NCBI RefSeq assembly: GCF_000002995.4
Contig: NW_025062479.1
Span: forward strand, 17,108,721 to 17,172,720
Source: Brugia malayi
Taxonomy: Eukaryota > Nematoda > Chromadorea > Rhabditida > Onchocercidae
Length of the DNA stretch: 64,000 bases
Reading direction: 5' to 3'
Part shown: piece by piece, positions 52,301 through 64,000 of the stretch
How positions within the stretch are numbered: position 1 is the first letter of the stretch
Layout: the number at the start of each line of letters is the position of its first letter
Translations under genes and position numbers: made by a program
The notes under the pieces: model-generated
The model's input: only the letters and a program-made list of their open reading frames with translations
What the model was told of the DNA's origin: nothing
Database searches by the model: none

Positions 52301-55300
52301 TTGCAGTTTTTTCATCCTTTGCAAATGCTAAGCAGTCGAATTTTTACATCCCTATGATAAGTGCTCGATAGATACAGGTTATCTAGTAATTAATAATTGT
52401 GATTGCGACCATTTTACAATTAAATCTGATGAAAGTCGTATCTTATCGCAGAGTCTCTGAAGAGGAAGAACCCAACCAGCGCCATTTGTTACTTTCATTC
52501 TGCCTTTGCTGAATTTCTTCGTGTAATTTGCTTTCCATGCTGTATCACAACGAACATCATACAATAACATTTCTGTTAATACCACATTCTCGACACTTTT
52601 TTCAATCAAATCATTCACTGTGATTTTCTCTGCAAGGTAATATGCATTTTCGAAAAAGGCATTTTTCTTCAACAAACAATAAATCAGGCCAAAACATACT
52701 AAATATGTTGACTTTCTCCAAATTTGGACGACGATCCTGAAATAATGCAGAGCCCACTCAAAATTTTGCACAATAAATCGAAATTTGAAGAAGTTCATAG
52801 CTAACAGAAATAAGTGTTTACAGCAATTTATCAGAAAATCTTTGCTAAACACCTCTGAGTTTAATAAGTTGACAACTTTTATTATCCAAACTTTGTTTCA
52901 ATATGCTACTCAGGTATTAAATTCCAGGCTCTTTATTATCTTTATCATTCGGTTGGAAGCCTAATCTGTTTAGTAAAAAAGAACCAATCCGCATCAATCC
53001 TGGACATTTTCTACATGTTGGTCTAACAAACCAATGAGAATTTTACCTTTATTTTTCTTTTACTCTTTTGATGATAACCATGACTTGATAAGCCACGATG
53101 GACCATGTTTTGCAGATGATTTTTCAAGAGTTCAGGATCATTCTCTATTTCCTTCTTCAATACTTCATATTTGAATTGGGCGCTCTATGAAAACGCAAAT
53201 TAAAATATTTATTTCGATTATCACATGATCAGGAAACTGAAAAATTGATTTCGACAAAATTAAACTGTTCAGAAAGTTATATTAATTTGTCAAGCATTTA
53301 TTAGCTTCATACCAGTTTTGATTTTACCTTATAATTTGCAATTTTCAATCTTTCTGTTAGTGACAAAGCAGTGCCATTGCTTGTAAGATCGATTGGAGAA
53401 TGGTGTACTTTGTCCACAGCCTTAATAACAGATATAAGGCTTGTATTTTTGTAAAAAAAAAATTGAAAATTATGATATTCTTGAAATTTTCAAAATTAAT
53501 TTTGAGGAATTGCTAGAATGATCTACTTATGGCTAAAAATTTTGAATAATTGTTCAATCAAAAATGTTATATTATCATAACACTGTCCAATCAATCATAT
53601 CATCTTTCTTTCATCTCACTTCTTTCAACCAATTTTCCAAATCTATCATTCAGTATAGCCAACCTGTATCCACTGTTCACCACCTGCGTCTCGCGCAATT
53701 TCAACTGATCTTAAATATATCGAATCATATTACTATAAGTTTATAAATGGTTCTTATTTCTTTGCAAAATATTAAAAAATCATAACTAAACGTCATACGA
53801 TTTCACAAAAAATTAGAATCTTTTTTGATACTACAAGTTTATTTCAATCATTGACTATTGCAAGTACGGTCTTGATGCAGTGACAGTTGTTACGAAATCT
53901 TTGCTATGAAATTTTAACTTAGCATAGAGTACTTTGTAGAGGCAAATTTTTTGAATTATTCTAAATCTAAGATCTTAGAACATAGTTTCTTTTTTGGCCA
54001 CTAGCTATGATCAATAAGTAACATAATTTCATAACGTAAAAGTTATAATTATTATAACGAAGTATATATGATTTATTAATTACTCATCTCCTCCACTAAT
54101 TGTTTCGCTATTGCCTCTTTTCGATAATAAGAATTTCGCACGATTTTTTGTCAATGCATGGGTGATTACTAACAGTTGAAATAGCCAAATTATAAATACT
54201 AATAAAGAAATGAAGAAATAGTCTATAAACGATTAAATAAATTATCACTAAACCTCACTCGCTCTTATCCTTTTTGGCTAATTTATTTTTCTTTTTCACC
54301 AAATAATTGAGTTTCTTCATTGAAATATTATCATTTATTACATCTCTGAAAAGCTTCTGATCCTTAACCTCAGGACTAATAATCCAAAGTTCTTAAAAAA
54401 ATAACCTTGAATAACTGAATTTTAACTATTTCTTAAAATTCCTTTCCTCTTCCTAAATTAGTGTTCTGTGCATTGCTCGTATCCCCGTGGTGATATTGTT
54501 CTTTTGAAGGAAATGAACATGTGAAAGAAAAAAAGAAGAGTTTTCAGCAAAATATTGTAATTTATTAATCAGTTAATGAAAAAAGTTTGTGAACCAGTTT
54601 AATTCGATAAATTATTATTTGTTAAATTGTTTCATTAATTTATTTTTCAATTGCTTTCTATTATATATGTATAAATATATAGATAATTATGTATGCATTT
54701 CTTAAAAAGATATGAGAAAACAATTACCCAAAGTCGTTTTGGTATGAACGATTGAGCGCATCCATGATTATCTGAAAATCTTTTCTAAATCTCGCATTTC
54801 TGTTTTAGAAATGCAAAAACTGTGAGCGGTTTGATCAGCCATGATTTTTTTTTTTTTTTTTTCAAAATGATCATAATGTTTTATATTGATAAGAAAGTTG
54901 AAATAAACAACTCGCCAAAAAACGAGAAATACCTTCATTGTCTAACGAACTTTTTTTTCCCTTCAGTATCTGTTGTGCGTGATCTCTGTATTGTGTTCAG
55001 AAACTGTTCTAAACACTGATTGAAAATCATCATGTTAGATTGAAGAAAAATTTAATTGTGTAAGGACTGGAATATTAGAGCCTAAAATTAATCTCTAAAA
55101 TTAGCACTTCAAAGAACTGTGTTCAATTCAGAAGTTCCATCAGATTATCGTAACTGATTCAAATTCAATTAGTTATTCGAATGAATCGATCCATTTTCTA
55201 ATAGCTAAATTTAAAAGCGACACCACATTTTCAACTTTTTAAAGATCCAGTGAAGATGAATGAATGAATTTCACTGATTTACTGCCTAAAGTTGGATCCT

Positions 55301-56172
55301 GAAATTTCTTGTTGACCCTCCCTGTACATTCCAAAATAAGCAAAAATAATATCTGTCACAGGAATATATAGCAGTGGGGTGATCAAGACTTACTGGCAAA
55401 AACATACTTATTTATATTTTCTAGAATGTTCGGATTTATGGATTATGTACTATCAATTTATCATAATTATCTTCTTTGCTCTATGTTATCTGTAATTTCA
55501 GAATTAATAAATATTAGTCGTACTTGAATCCTTTTTCAAGAACAGCAAAAAACCCAACTTTGCGTCCTTCAACACAATTATCTGAAAGTTTCTTGAGCAA
55601 ATTTAACAACTGAAAGGGATTTATACAGCACAAGTTAACATGAATTTATAGAATTACAAAATATTAGACCATCAACAAAGAGAGAAAGAAAAAAGGTAAC
55701 GTATATTAGATGATGAAGATTGATGGATTTAAAGTTCAGGCAGTGCAGTCAGAGATTCTAACTCTACTTGACCTTCGACTACAAATACATATGAGAGGAA
55801 TGGATAGTTCAGTTTAATAATAAAGAAATATCATTTTAAAAAAGGCACCGAGAAGTAGAAAAATGTACCGCAGTTGGGCAACCCGCAATGTGCGACATTC
55901 AAATTTATTCCCCGTACTCTTCAATGTCTCCCATCATTTCCCGTTCTTTCATTTCCTATTCCTTCCTCAGTCTTCGCACAAAAAACCAGAAGTCAAATGC
56001 AGACTATACAACAGCAAAGATATTTGAATTAATTAACCTATTCCATTAACAATGTCTTCGACAGCACAACCACTTTATTCCACAGCACAGAAAGTTTGCT
56101 GTCAGTGATATCATCCGGCACATTATCATGGATATGATATTTACTAATGCTATTATCATTAGCATCCTTCAT
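49357..56172 (-). CDS. Large protein with C-terminal protein-tyrosine-phosphatase domain (EGG-4/EGG-5-like candidate)
   Basis: Exons 3' of the first: 55524-55609, 54728-54799, 53664-53709, 53328-53420, 53047-53184, 52418-52666, 51925-52020, 51670-51832, 51372-51593, 51107-51228, 50867-50985, 50499-50619, 50122-50313, 49781-49984, 49357-49557. They are all in phase: 2124 nt, 707 aa plus an uncertain N-terminus. Roughly the first half (mostly helical, charged) I do not recognise. The second half is a PTP domain: CRDSTRVVL, NDFIHANYIQG, TIGDFWRMVW, DDRCAQYWP, P-loop HCHLGISRSA (50185-50208), and ETPMQYIFVHRVV. Cys and Arg of the P-loop remain, but the WPD loop reads WQGD (50287-50298) and the KNRY Tyr is absent (RNKRIK). 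Size and layout recall C. elegans EGG-4/5 pseudophosphatases of the oocyte cortex; this is inference. The first coding exon may be 56038-56172 (MKDANDNSISKYHI...), but its junction is unresolved. One intron starts with GC (50866). Confidence 0.82.
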
Positions 56173-59100
56173 TGAGCTTTAATTTCAGTATGGATTAGTC
56201 ATTTTTTTATTCCTTTAATATATTCTTGATTTTTTTTGACCCATTAATTTTGTTAGGAATAAAAGCTGATGTCTAGTTAAAAGTTCCATTTACACACACT
56301 TCATTTAACATCTGATAGATGCAAAAGGAAGAATTTGAGTACTAATCAATAGAAGTAATAAATGGGTTTCTTTTTATGTATTTTTTGAATTTTCCATCAA
56401 ATGAAAGCAAAAAAAAATAGCCATCGATCATGTTGTCGCGTGGGTCGTTCTATTTTATTTTTAATTAAACAGCAGTAAAAGTTCCAAGATTTCATATTCA
56501 AGGAGAAAACTTTTGTGGTGATTCTTTGATGGAATATTCACAAACAGTTTTATCAAGAAATGCTTGATTTTTTTTTTATCGTTTAAAAATTTATTGAAAT
56601 TTATCTTGGTTAGCCATTAGCCTCACAATAATAAATTTTTTGTCATAGTTTATGAATATTATTTTACAAATAATAGAATGTAAATGGTTTTTTTTTTAAT
56701 TATTTTCCTTTAATTAGTGTATTTTAGACTATGATTTGACAAATTTTCCTAAACAGTTATCATTCTATTGCATTCTTTTTCCCACCTATATTTCTCATTT
56801 ATGAAATCTTTGATTAAAATCGGTAAGAAAAATGTTGAAGAAAACGTATCCAAGTATAGGCCTTCTCAAAAAGTATGCTTGTGTTATCAGTCTTTCAGCA
56901 CAGCATTACTCTTAAGTTTTATTCTTTTTTACTATTATTAAATTGAATGATGCTTATTTCAAATAAGTTTTATTTATCGTCCAACTCTTTAGTTCACTGA
57001 TAATATAAAAAATTGAAGTAATCATTGGGAGAATATGATTTTTAGCATCGCGACAAAGAATCTTGCTGACATTAATCATATCACTGACATATGCTTTCAT
57101 CAATTTTGCTTCTTTTTAATGTTTTGCTATCGTTTGAGAATGATCCATGTTTTATCGAAGATTTCTCATTTAAGATTGAAATTCATTAAAACTGTTGGAA
57201 ATTTTTTTGGCAGTGACGGAGAAAAATTTTATCGGTGAATATATTCATTAACTTCAGAATGATTTCCTTTTTTCTTCAACAGTTCGACTTTTCGTAAAGT
57301 TTTTTTTTTTTTTTTCGTAAAAATATTTCCCATTTTCTTAAGTTAAATCTGAAGTATTGCATTCCTAAATATAATTCGCAAATTATAAAACTCATTTGTT
57401 CTTAATTTCAAACAGACATCTATGAAAAGGCTTTTATATGAAAGACATCATTTTTTAGTTCTTTTCAAACATAGGAATAAAAAGTGTTTTCTCTAAAAAG
57501 CTTTAGTTTTTCAAAAAGTAACCCATTAAGACTGAACCTAAACATTTTTGAGCCAAGAAACAAAAGCTTTAAGTATTATAAAAGTGATTACTTAAGAAAC
57601 TTAATCCAGCAACAGAAAATTGAACGAACGAACGGATGACCCGGCCAATCCATGATTCATTTAAATCAATGAAGAATACTTACAAACTGGTTTTTAAAAC
57701 GATATAATAACAAAAACGATAAACTATAGCATCAATTTTTGTCTTCCAATCAGTGATTGTGTCATTTCATAGGTAACATAAAACTTACAGCTAGTCTGTG
57801 TGGTTGTCGTCTCTCAAATGCTGCCAATTTCATTGCTGTCATTGCTCTCATTACCATCACTGTTGCATTTTCCATCGTTATTGTCATCAGTCAATTCTTC
57901 CATATATCATAAAAGTTCCTCAAACTTTGACGCTTTGGAATGATCAAAATAGATTAGCTAGTCATGAACTGATGATTGCCATAATTATTTTTTCTTTTCA
58001 ACTTATAAAGATCTAAGATGGAGAGTACTTGAAATTATATTCAAAAAATTTTTCTAATCATGGTTAACACTCCTCTTATTGAAGAAATGTTGGGTAGTCT
58101 AAGAAATCATTTCAAGAATGAATCCAGTTTATGTGAGTTATTTACTAACCATTTTTAAACTAAAACATCTGCCACAAAACATTTGTTACGAAAGACTTAT
58201 TACTGGAAAATAAGTTTTATCGGCTTCAATTAAGACAGCAATATTGGTTGCGACAACAGTTAATGATCACATTTGGACTTTAATTTTTGATTTCTATGTT
58301 TTCATTTTTAATACATTGAAGTATGAAAAAAATCATTGGGACAGAATTAAACTTAAAGAAACATTATTTAATACATGCAAAATGATTCAGAAAGCGCTGG
58401 AGAAGAACCTAGATCAAAGGAAATTATTCATTTTCTTTGCCATTGCAAACCAGCAGTACATGTTGCGATAGTTTTCTGTCATAATTACGTTTATCGCTTA
58501 TCGCTTCATCGGAATTCTCATTTTCTCAATCAAAAAAAAAGTATCTTATCACCTTGTGACATCAAACAATTTCCATTCATTTCTTTCTTCGCTCATTATC
58601 ATTTCATTTAATCAATTCTCCTGCAGTCTTGGAGTGTAAAAATCAGAAGTGTTTTTTTTAATTCGTCAAAAAAGATGAAATTGTTATTATTCAGAAATCC
58701 ATTTCCAATCCGAATCATCATCAATATGTGGTATTTTTAAACAAGACAACGTCCTGGAAATGTTATCATCGTTCCCTCTCCATGCCATTGCAATTTCATT
58801 TGTGTTTGAATTAAGCATTTTTGAATTTCATCAGATTTAGCGCTTACTTCACTGTTTAAAATTCAAATTCGACTATTCTTGTTCCTTTGGTTTCAAGTCA
58901 TTTCACTCTTTTCTTATCAAATATGTTAATGTTTTTTTACATTAATCAATTTTCTGCATTCTCGTTTGAAGATACCGCGCAAATGACCCACTTCTAATGG
59001 TAATGAATTTAAAGTGTTTCTACAAATAACTAATTTGTTGTTTCCCAAAAATTTTTTATTCATTAAGATAGGCTCATGAAAATAATTGGTTTTCTGATTC

Positions 59101-59293
59101 GTTTTAGCAACTGATAATTATTTCAGTTACTTAGTGGTCTTCCAGTTATTTGAACCTACTTAATCAGCAAATTTAATTCCCAAAAAGCTTTCATTCGAAA
59201 ACATCAAGCAATGTATCGCTAACTCTCATTTGAGAGATTTACAACAAAAGATTAACGAAGTTGATTTTCATTATAGCCTGGACATTGCATCCG
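56173..59293. other. Divergent 5' region between the PTP-domain gene and the TSC22-family gene
   Basis: No confident exon. Short open frames include a 29-codon acidic, Asn/Ser-rich minus-strand ORF (57814-57903) and overlapping plus-strand frames around 58060-58470 rich in charged residues. Without homology I do not call them. A TTATAG acceptor ending at 59276 probably receives the spliced leader of the next gene. Confidence 0.4.
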
Positions 59294-62200
59294 ATGAACT
59301 TCTTTAGCAGTTCAACGTCACGCCTCATTATCCCACGTTGGAAACGACCGGGTACACAAGCAGTTCAACATGACACACTATCAACCAATTGTAAGTATGC
59401 GAGCACTGAAGGGCGCTTTTCAATTATTGATAAAAGGTATGCCGGTCAACACATCTTCATTTATAGAGATCTTTAACATTCAAAGCAATATTTATAAATC
59501 AATTAATCTGATAGAGTTTTCAAAATTTTGAAATAGAAATTATCTCTTATTTTGTCGGTTGATAATTTTCCTTTTAACCCATATTATTCTCATAATTTAT
59601 TTCCCACATTAATTGCGATGGTCAGATTTGAAATGTTTACCATCAAACATTTCATCAAATCGCATTTTGTATTTTAGACATAAAGAATCAGCGAGTATGG
59701 AGTCATCGGATTCATCATCTGACGATGAATTAGATTTGAAGGACAAAAGTAGGAGAAATTTCATTTATTTGTTTCAGTAATTCTATGTCTTATTTTCGCC
59801 TTCATTCTGCATACTATTCTAAGACTTTAAAACTTAATTTCATTGGAAATATATTAAATTTCATTGGAAATATATAAATTCATTGGAAATATATAACAAA
59901 TCTGAAATATAACAATAAAACAATCAGAATATCGAATGATTGATGCACTGGTCTCATCCTTTTCAATCCCTTTAGGCAGAGCCTTAATTGCCATCATCTC
60001 GCTATGTTGGGAGGAATAACTTTTTAGATTTAAACGACTTCCTAACATGTGGCTCGAATGCAGTAATAAAGCGCAATTAATCCAAGCTGCCTCATATTGA
60101 TCGGCTCGTTCTGACTGCAGAATCTCATATCTATTTTTCCAGACAAGATTATGTTCGATATTTTTCTGTAAAAATTTTTAAAATCAGAAATTTTGATAAT
60201 CACAATGTTAGTAAAATCTATCTATCTGTTACCAAACATATCAAAGCATTTTTGATTGCAGAAACAATCTTCACCGGAACCAGATACGACCACTATGTTT
60301 CATTCCGGTCATCAACAGCAACCACTGCATCTTCACAGCAGCAATCACAATCCGGGCTTAAGAAGGGTAAGCAGATGAATGGATCACGCTTCAGAGTAAG
60401 TTTTTTATAATTATTAGAGAAAGAATATGATATATGACGAACTGGCTGCAGATGTCCCACTTACAATTTGTTCAAGATGGATGCGATTGTTACAGGATCA
60501 GACTCGATATTTTAGTTTGGCTTTAAATCCATCAGAGAGTACAATCTTTCTGAAAGAATGGTGTATAGATTTTTTATAAGCAACAAATCATATCTACATA
60601 ATATTAAATAATTTGCATTATTAGCATAAATTAGCAATATGTTTTAAGGATAAAAAAAAAAAAAAAAAACGCATATTTCCTTCTCACTGCGTAACAAAAA
60701 GGAAATTTGCTTTTTGCACAATTGCATAGATATCAAAAACGATACGATCAGACATTGATAAGATCATAGTGATTAATTGAATCTGTAAGACAATCATTGA
60801 AAAAAAAACCGATACCTGATAATGATGACAGTTCTGAACAATCGAACAAGATTTTTGATATTGTTTCGAGAATAATTGTTAATGATTCTTTCTCGACAGC
60901 TCCATCCCGCTCACCCACTTCTAATCTTCATTTGATTAGTCGTGAATAAGCGCTTTTTAGGTGTCTAAGGCTGAAAGACCCTTCATTAAATAATTATTGA
61001 AAATTTCCTGTGAACAGAAAACTACTTAAAGACGGTTTTTAGCTTTTCTACTACTTATCTGATGATGCTAATTCAAAGTGTGAGCAAAGGGCGTTGGTAA
61101 TTTGTCAAGCAGTAATTAATTACAGTATCCAATAATTTGCTGTTAAATTAGTTAATTCAAGAACGATATGTAAAATTAGTGATGATGGGTTGAGCAAAAT
61201 TGGTGTTGCTGTTAAATGAAGAATAAAAATTAGCAAGTTTGTTATCAGATGGATAGTACACAGAACGCAATGGTTAGCGAACACGAAATACTTTTTGAAG
61301 GATTTTAAAACTTTGTAAATCGAACATAAATGGAAATTGGAATTGAAACGAGATTGCTAGTCATATTTTATAAAGGTTTTACTAAGTCTATTGGCTAGGT
61401 TTAGGTAGAAAATTACATTTCTCTCTAATTTGAACATAAACTTTCTTACTGAAACATGGCGTTCACATTTGTTTATATACGTCCACGTTTGGACTTATAC
61501 TGTAGAGAGAAGCTGAATGCATTATTATATATTCTACGAGAAATCAGAAGGTATTTGATACAATTAGATTTCATCTTGTAGAAGTACAGAGAAGTTTCTA
61601 TCTTCCAATTAAAAATGTAATTTTCCTTTAATAGAAATGTTTTCCATCCTAATTTATATTCTTTTACTTATGGGTAACTCTCAATTTGCAGGCACTCCAT
61701 AAATTTATTTTTTACGAAGTAAGTCTTTCCTATTTCAGCTTGAATCAAAATTATAGTTAATTAATGTTTATAAGTAAAAATTAAATTTTAACTCACCAAT
61801 GATCTTAATTTTTGATCTTTTTAGCAGAAGTTTAAAGTGATTATTCAGCTATTTTCAATTTTAATCTGTCATTTTTTTAAATCGAAAACTTCCTCTGTCA
61901 AGAAATTACCAAGAAAGTAAAGATTACATTATTATCCATCATTTATCTCTAAATTCCACTTTCAACGACTTGAAAAAACTAGAGAAATTGAGACAAAACA
62001 GTGAAGACCTATGAAAAATATCCTGGATTTTATTAACAGAATAAATACAAGAGCACTTTAAAATTACATAATTGAGGATGGGACAAATATATCTTACAAA
62101 GATGTTTAAATTGTTCGAGTGTTTTTTCTAGCTGTTAAAGTAAGGTATCCATGATGAATTGTTTAGCATCAAATAATCGATTTTTTATTTATTGTCAGTC

Positions 62201-63305
62201 AGTGATTTGTTCTTTTTTTTTTTTTTTTTTGTTATCTAAGAGAAAGTTTGATGAATTCGAGCATGCATTTTTCATTCAGTTCTTTTTATGGAGTTCGAAT
62301 ATGTTTCGACTTACTGCAGTCTTGAAAAGTTATTGAGTAATAACAATAGATTAAGTCAAAATAAGTTGAAGAAAGTCAAATTTACCCTAAAAAAGATTTA
62401 ACAAAAAAAGGCTTAACCAAGATAAAATCAGTAGTTGATAATATTTGCAGTCATTTTGTTCTTCTTCCTTCTTTCTTTATGTGATAATCTGATAATCGTT
62501 TATAATAATTCACAAGTAATTAAGTAAAATCTTACATATTTTACTTGTTTATTAAAATCTTAAGCAACATTCTTGAAGTTACGAATGGTTTCGTAAAATA
62601 TTCACTGAAATGAGTTTTAGATATTAGCTTGACAATTTTGATATAATTTAGCATTACCACGCATATCTACTAAGCAAATAAATACATTGGGTAGAAAAAG
62701 ACAAGGATGAAATGCATTTATTTTGTAAAAAATTAGTATACCTTCAGTTATGAGCTAATTAAAACAACGAGATGCGAGAACCACTTTTTGCTTTTTTGAT
62801 ATTAAGTTAATAATATTAAAGTTTGATTCTATTTTTCAATAGTTTTCTAGTCATCAATTTTTTAACAGGAACTATACTTATGATAATATGAAAAAAATGT
62901 GGATACCAGAAAAAATAATGATTGAAAATCGTTATCATCATATTCTGTGTTGCAGATTGTCCCCGTGGAGTCATGTTATGAACGTGGTCGTTGGGCATGC
63001 TGCGATTTCTATAACACGGAACCCGCTAAGCAGCAACGTGAGCGCCGTACTTCGCCACTACCGCTATTCAGCAGCTCGAGTAGCAGTAAATTCCTAGCTA
63101 ATTAAACAGAAAATGCAAATTGAATTATTATTTAAACTGTATTGAGTAAAGTGATCAGCAAATGAAAAGACAGTCTTCATGAAATGAGTTTAATGAGTTC
63201 GGTTGTCATTACTAGCTAACTTGTTTGTTCGATCTTTTATCTGTTTATCGTTTCAATGAATACCTTCTAGTGTTCCACACAATTGACGCTATAGTTATTC
63301 CAGTC
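59294..63305 (+). CDS. TSC22-domain-family protein, 3' end unresolved
   Basis: TSC22D proteins are leucine-zipper regulators of transcription and cell-volume signalling. Exons: 59294-59436, 59678-59748, 60262-60395, 62956-63085 and tentatively 63271-63305, all in phase. The start MNFFSSSTSRLIIP follows a TTATAG acceptor by 17 bases. A Ser/Asp/Glu cluster (ESSDSSSDDELDLKD) and a Gln-rich stretch follow. The diagnostic block crosses the third junction: GSRFRIVP...ERGRWACCDFYNTE, matching the TSC22D long-isoform motif SRFRVVKLD...KKGRWTCTEFYEKE. The TSC box and leucine zipper are not seen before the window ends. The 35-nt exon at 63271 (strong CTTCTAG and GTAAGT sites) is in phase but does not resemble the family, so the 3' structure is open. 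Confidence 0.75.
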
Positions 63306-64000
63306 GTAAGTACGGTTTACATGTCTTTCTTACTAGCTAAAGTTTTATTTACATTATTTATACTTTTCTATATTTTATTTGAAAATTATGCTTTAGAAGG
63401 TTTTCATTTCTTACAGGAAAAGTTAGATTTATGTCAATCTGAATATAAAGAAGAAAAAGAAAGATGCTATAAAAAGAAAAAAGTCTTCTTACTAGTCTTT
63501 TTATATTCGTTAGTTACCAACGATATTTGAAAATAAATTTAAATGCTCCGAGATAATACGCGAAAAGTTTTAATTCTTTTAAACAAAGAAAGAAACAAAA
63601 TTTTTATTGAGCAAGAAATCTTTCAAAACTTTTTTTCAATGAATTGTTGGCAATCTCAATCATCCTTTTAAAATATCTTTTGTTGTGTCAAATTCTGGAG
63701 CTAACTAACACCTGAATGTTTCTGGCATTTAAGCTTTTCTGAAACATAAAAAACAAATCCTTTTTTCATTGTTTCTTCGATCCTACAGTTTCAATCATCA
63801 TCTCTTATTAATTTTACATGACAAAAATCGGAAAATTTGTTAGTTATAAAACGAATGCCTATGAATTTGCTTTCTGATAGTTTCGCTATACTAATTTCAG
63901 TTACATTTAGTGGATGTGGGCATTTTGCATATTTTGATGAAAATTATCTTAAGTTAAATTCACTGAAGGATTCAAAATTCAAAAAGTCTACTTTGAAACG

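Noticed and set aside
57814..57903. 29-codon acidic minus-strand ORF (MEELTDDNND...)
   Set aside because: Low-complexity GAT/AAT composition; a donor at GTAATG exists but no acceptor gives a frame into the PTP-domain gene that I could support.
58066..58611. Overlapping plus-strand frames with charged, helix-like sequence
   Set aside because: No in-phase splice sites joining them to each other or to the TSC22-family exons and no recognised motif.
1..64000. tRNA, rRNA, CRISPR arrays, operons or bacterial-type islands
   Set aside because: Nothing with tRNA-like TTCGANTC boxes in context, no rRNA-like GC-rich blocks, no regular spacer arrays, and no polycistronic gene spacing were seen by eye.

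Overview
The window reads as nuclear DNA of a nematode, most likely a filarial worm (Onchocercidae). This is an inference from strongly AT-rich sequence, many short introns with TTTCAG-type acceptors, trans-splice-like acceptors just upstream of start codons, and gene content. No database search was possible. Gene models below were built by hand from exon homology, splice signals and phase continuity; exon lengths were checked to keep frame.

Layout, left to right. (1) 1-4244, minus: PEX1/prx-1, a peroxisomal AAA-ATPase, 3' end outside the window. (2) A GC-richer shared 5' region, 4245-4837. (3) 4838-10971, plus: complete STT3, the catalytic subunit of oligosaccharyltransferase (17 exons, 706 aa). 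(4) 12550-15893, minus: complete CHIP/STUB1 (chn-1), a TPR/U-box ubiquitin ligase (6 exons, 289 aa), whose last intron carries an internally deleted mariner element. (5) 17073-20660, plus: complete importin alpha-3 type (ima-3-like, 10 exons, 514 aa). (6) 23032-25577, minus: mannose-6-phosphate isomerase (7 exons, about 394 aa). (7) 25578-29956: AT-rich intergenic DNA with decayed repeats and a GC-rich hairpin. (8) 29957-34609, plus: an SLCO/OATP organic-anion transporter with a damaged or unusual exon junction in its Kazal-like loop. (9) 35073-39335, minus: a GnRH-receptor-like peptide GPCR (9 exons) that stops inside TM7. (10) 39336-49356: a 10-kb gene desert. (11) 49357 to about 56172, minus: a large protein with a C-terminal tyrosine-phosphatase domain that departs from the usual catalytic motifs (EGG-4/EGG-5-like candidate). 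(12) 59294 to beyond 63300, plus: a TSC22-domain-family gene, 3' part not resolved.

The genes are ordinary single eukaryotic loci, not an operon or an island. STT3 and phosphomannose isomerase both serve N-glycosylation, but they lie 12 kb apart with two unrelated genes between. The most unusual observations are the SLCO junction (AT donor plus TGA where a conserved Cys is expected), three GC-AG introns, the Hsmar1-like mariner remnant, a possible poison exon in STT3, the frame break in PEX1 exon 1 and the truncated GPCR. I did not find a new multi-gene system.
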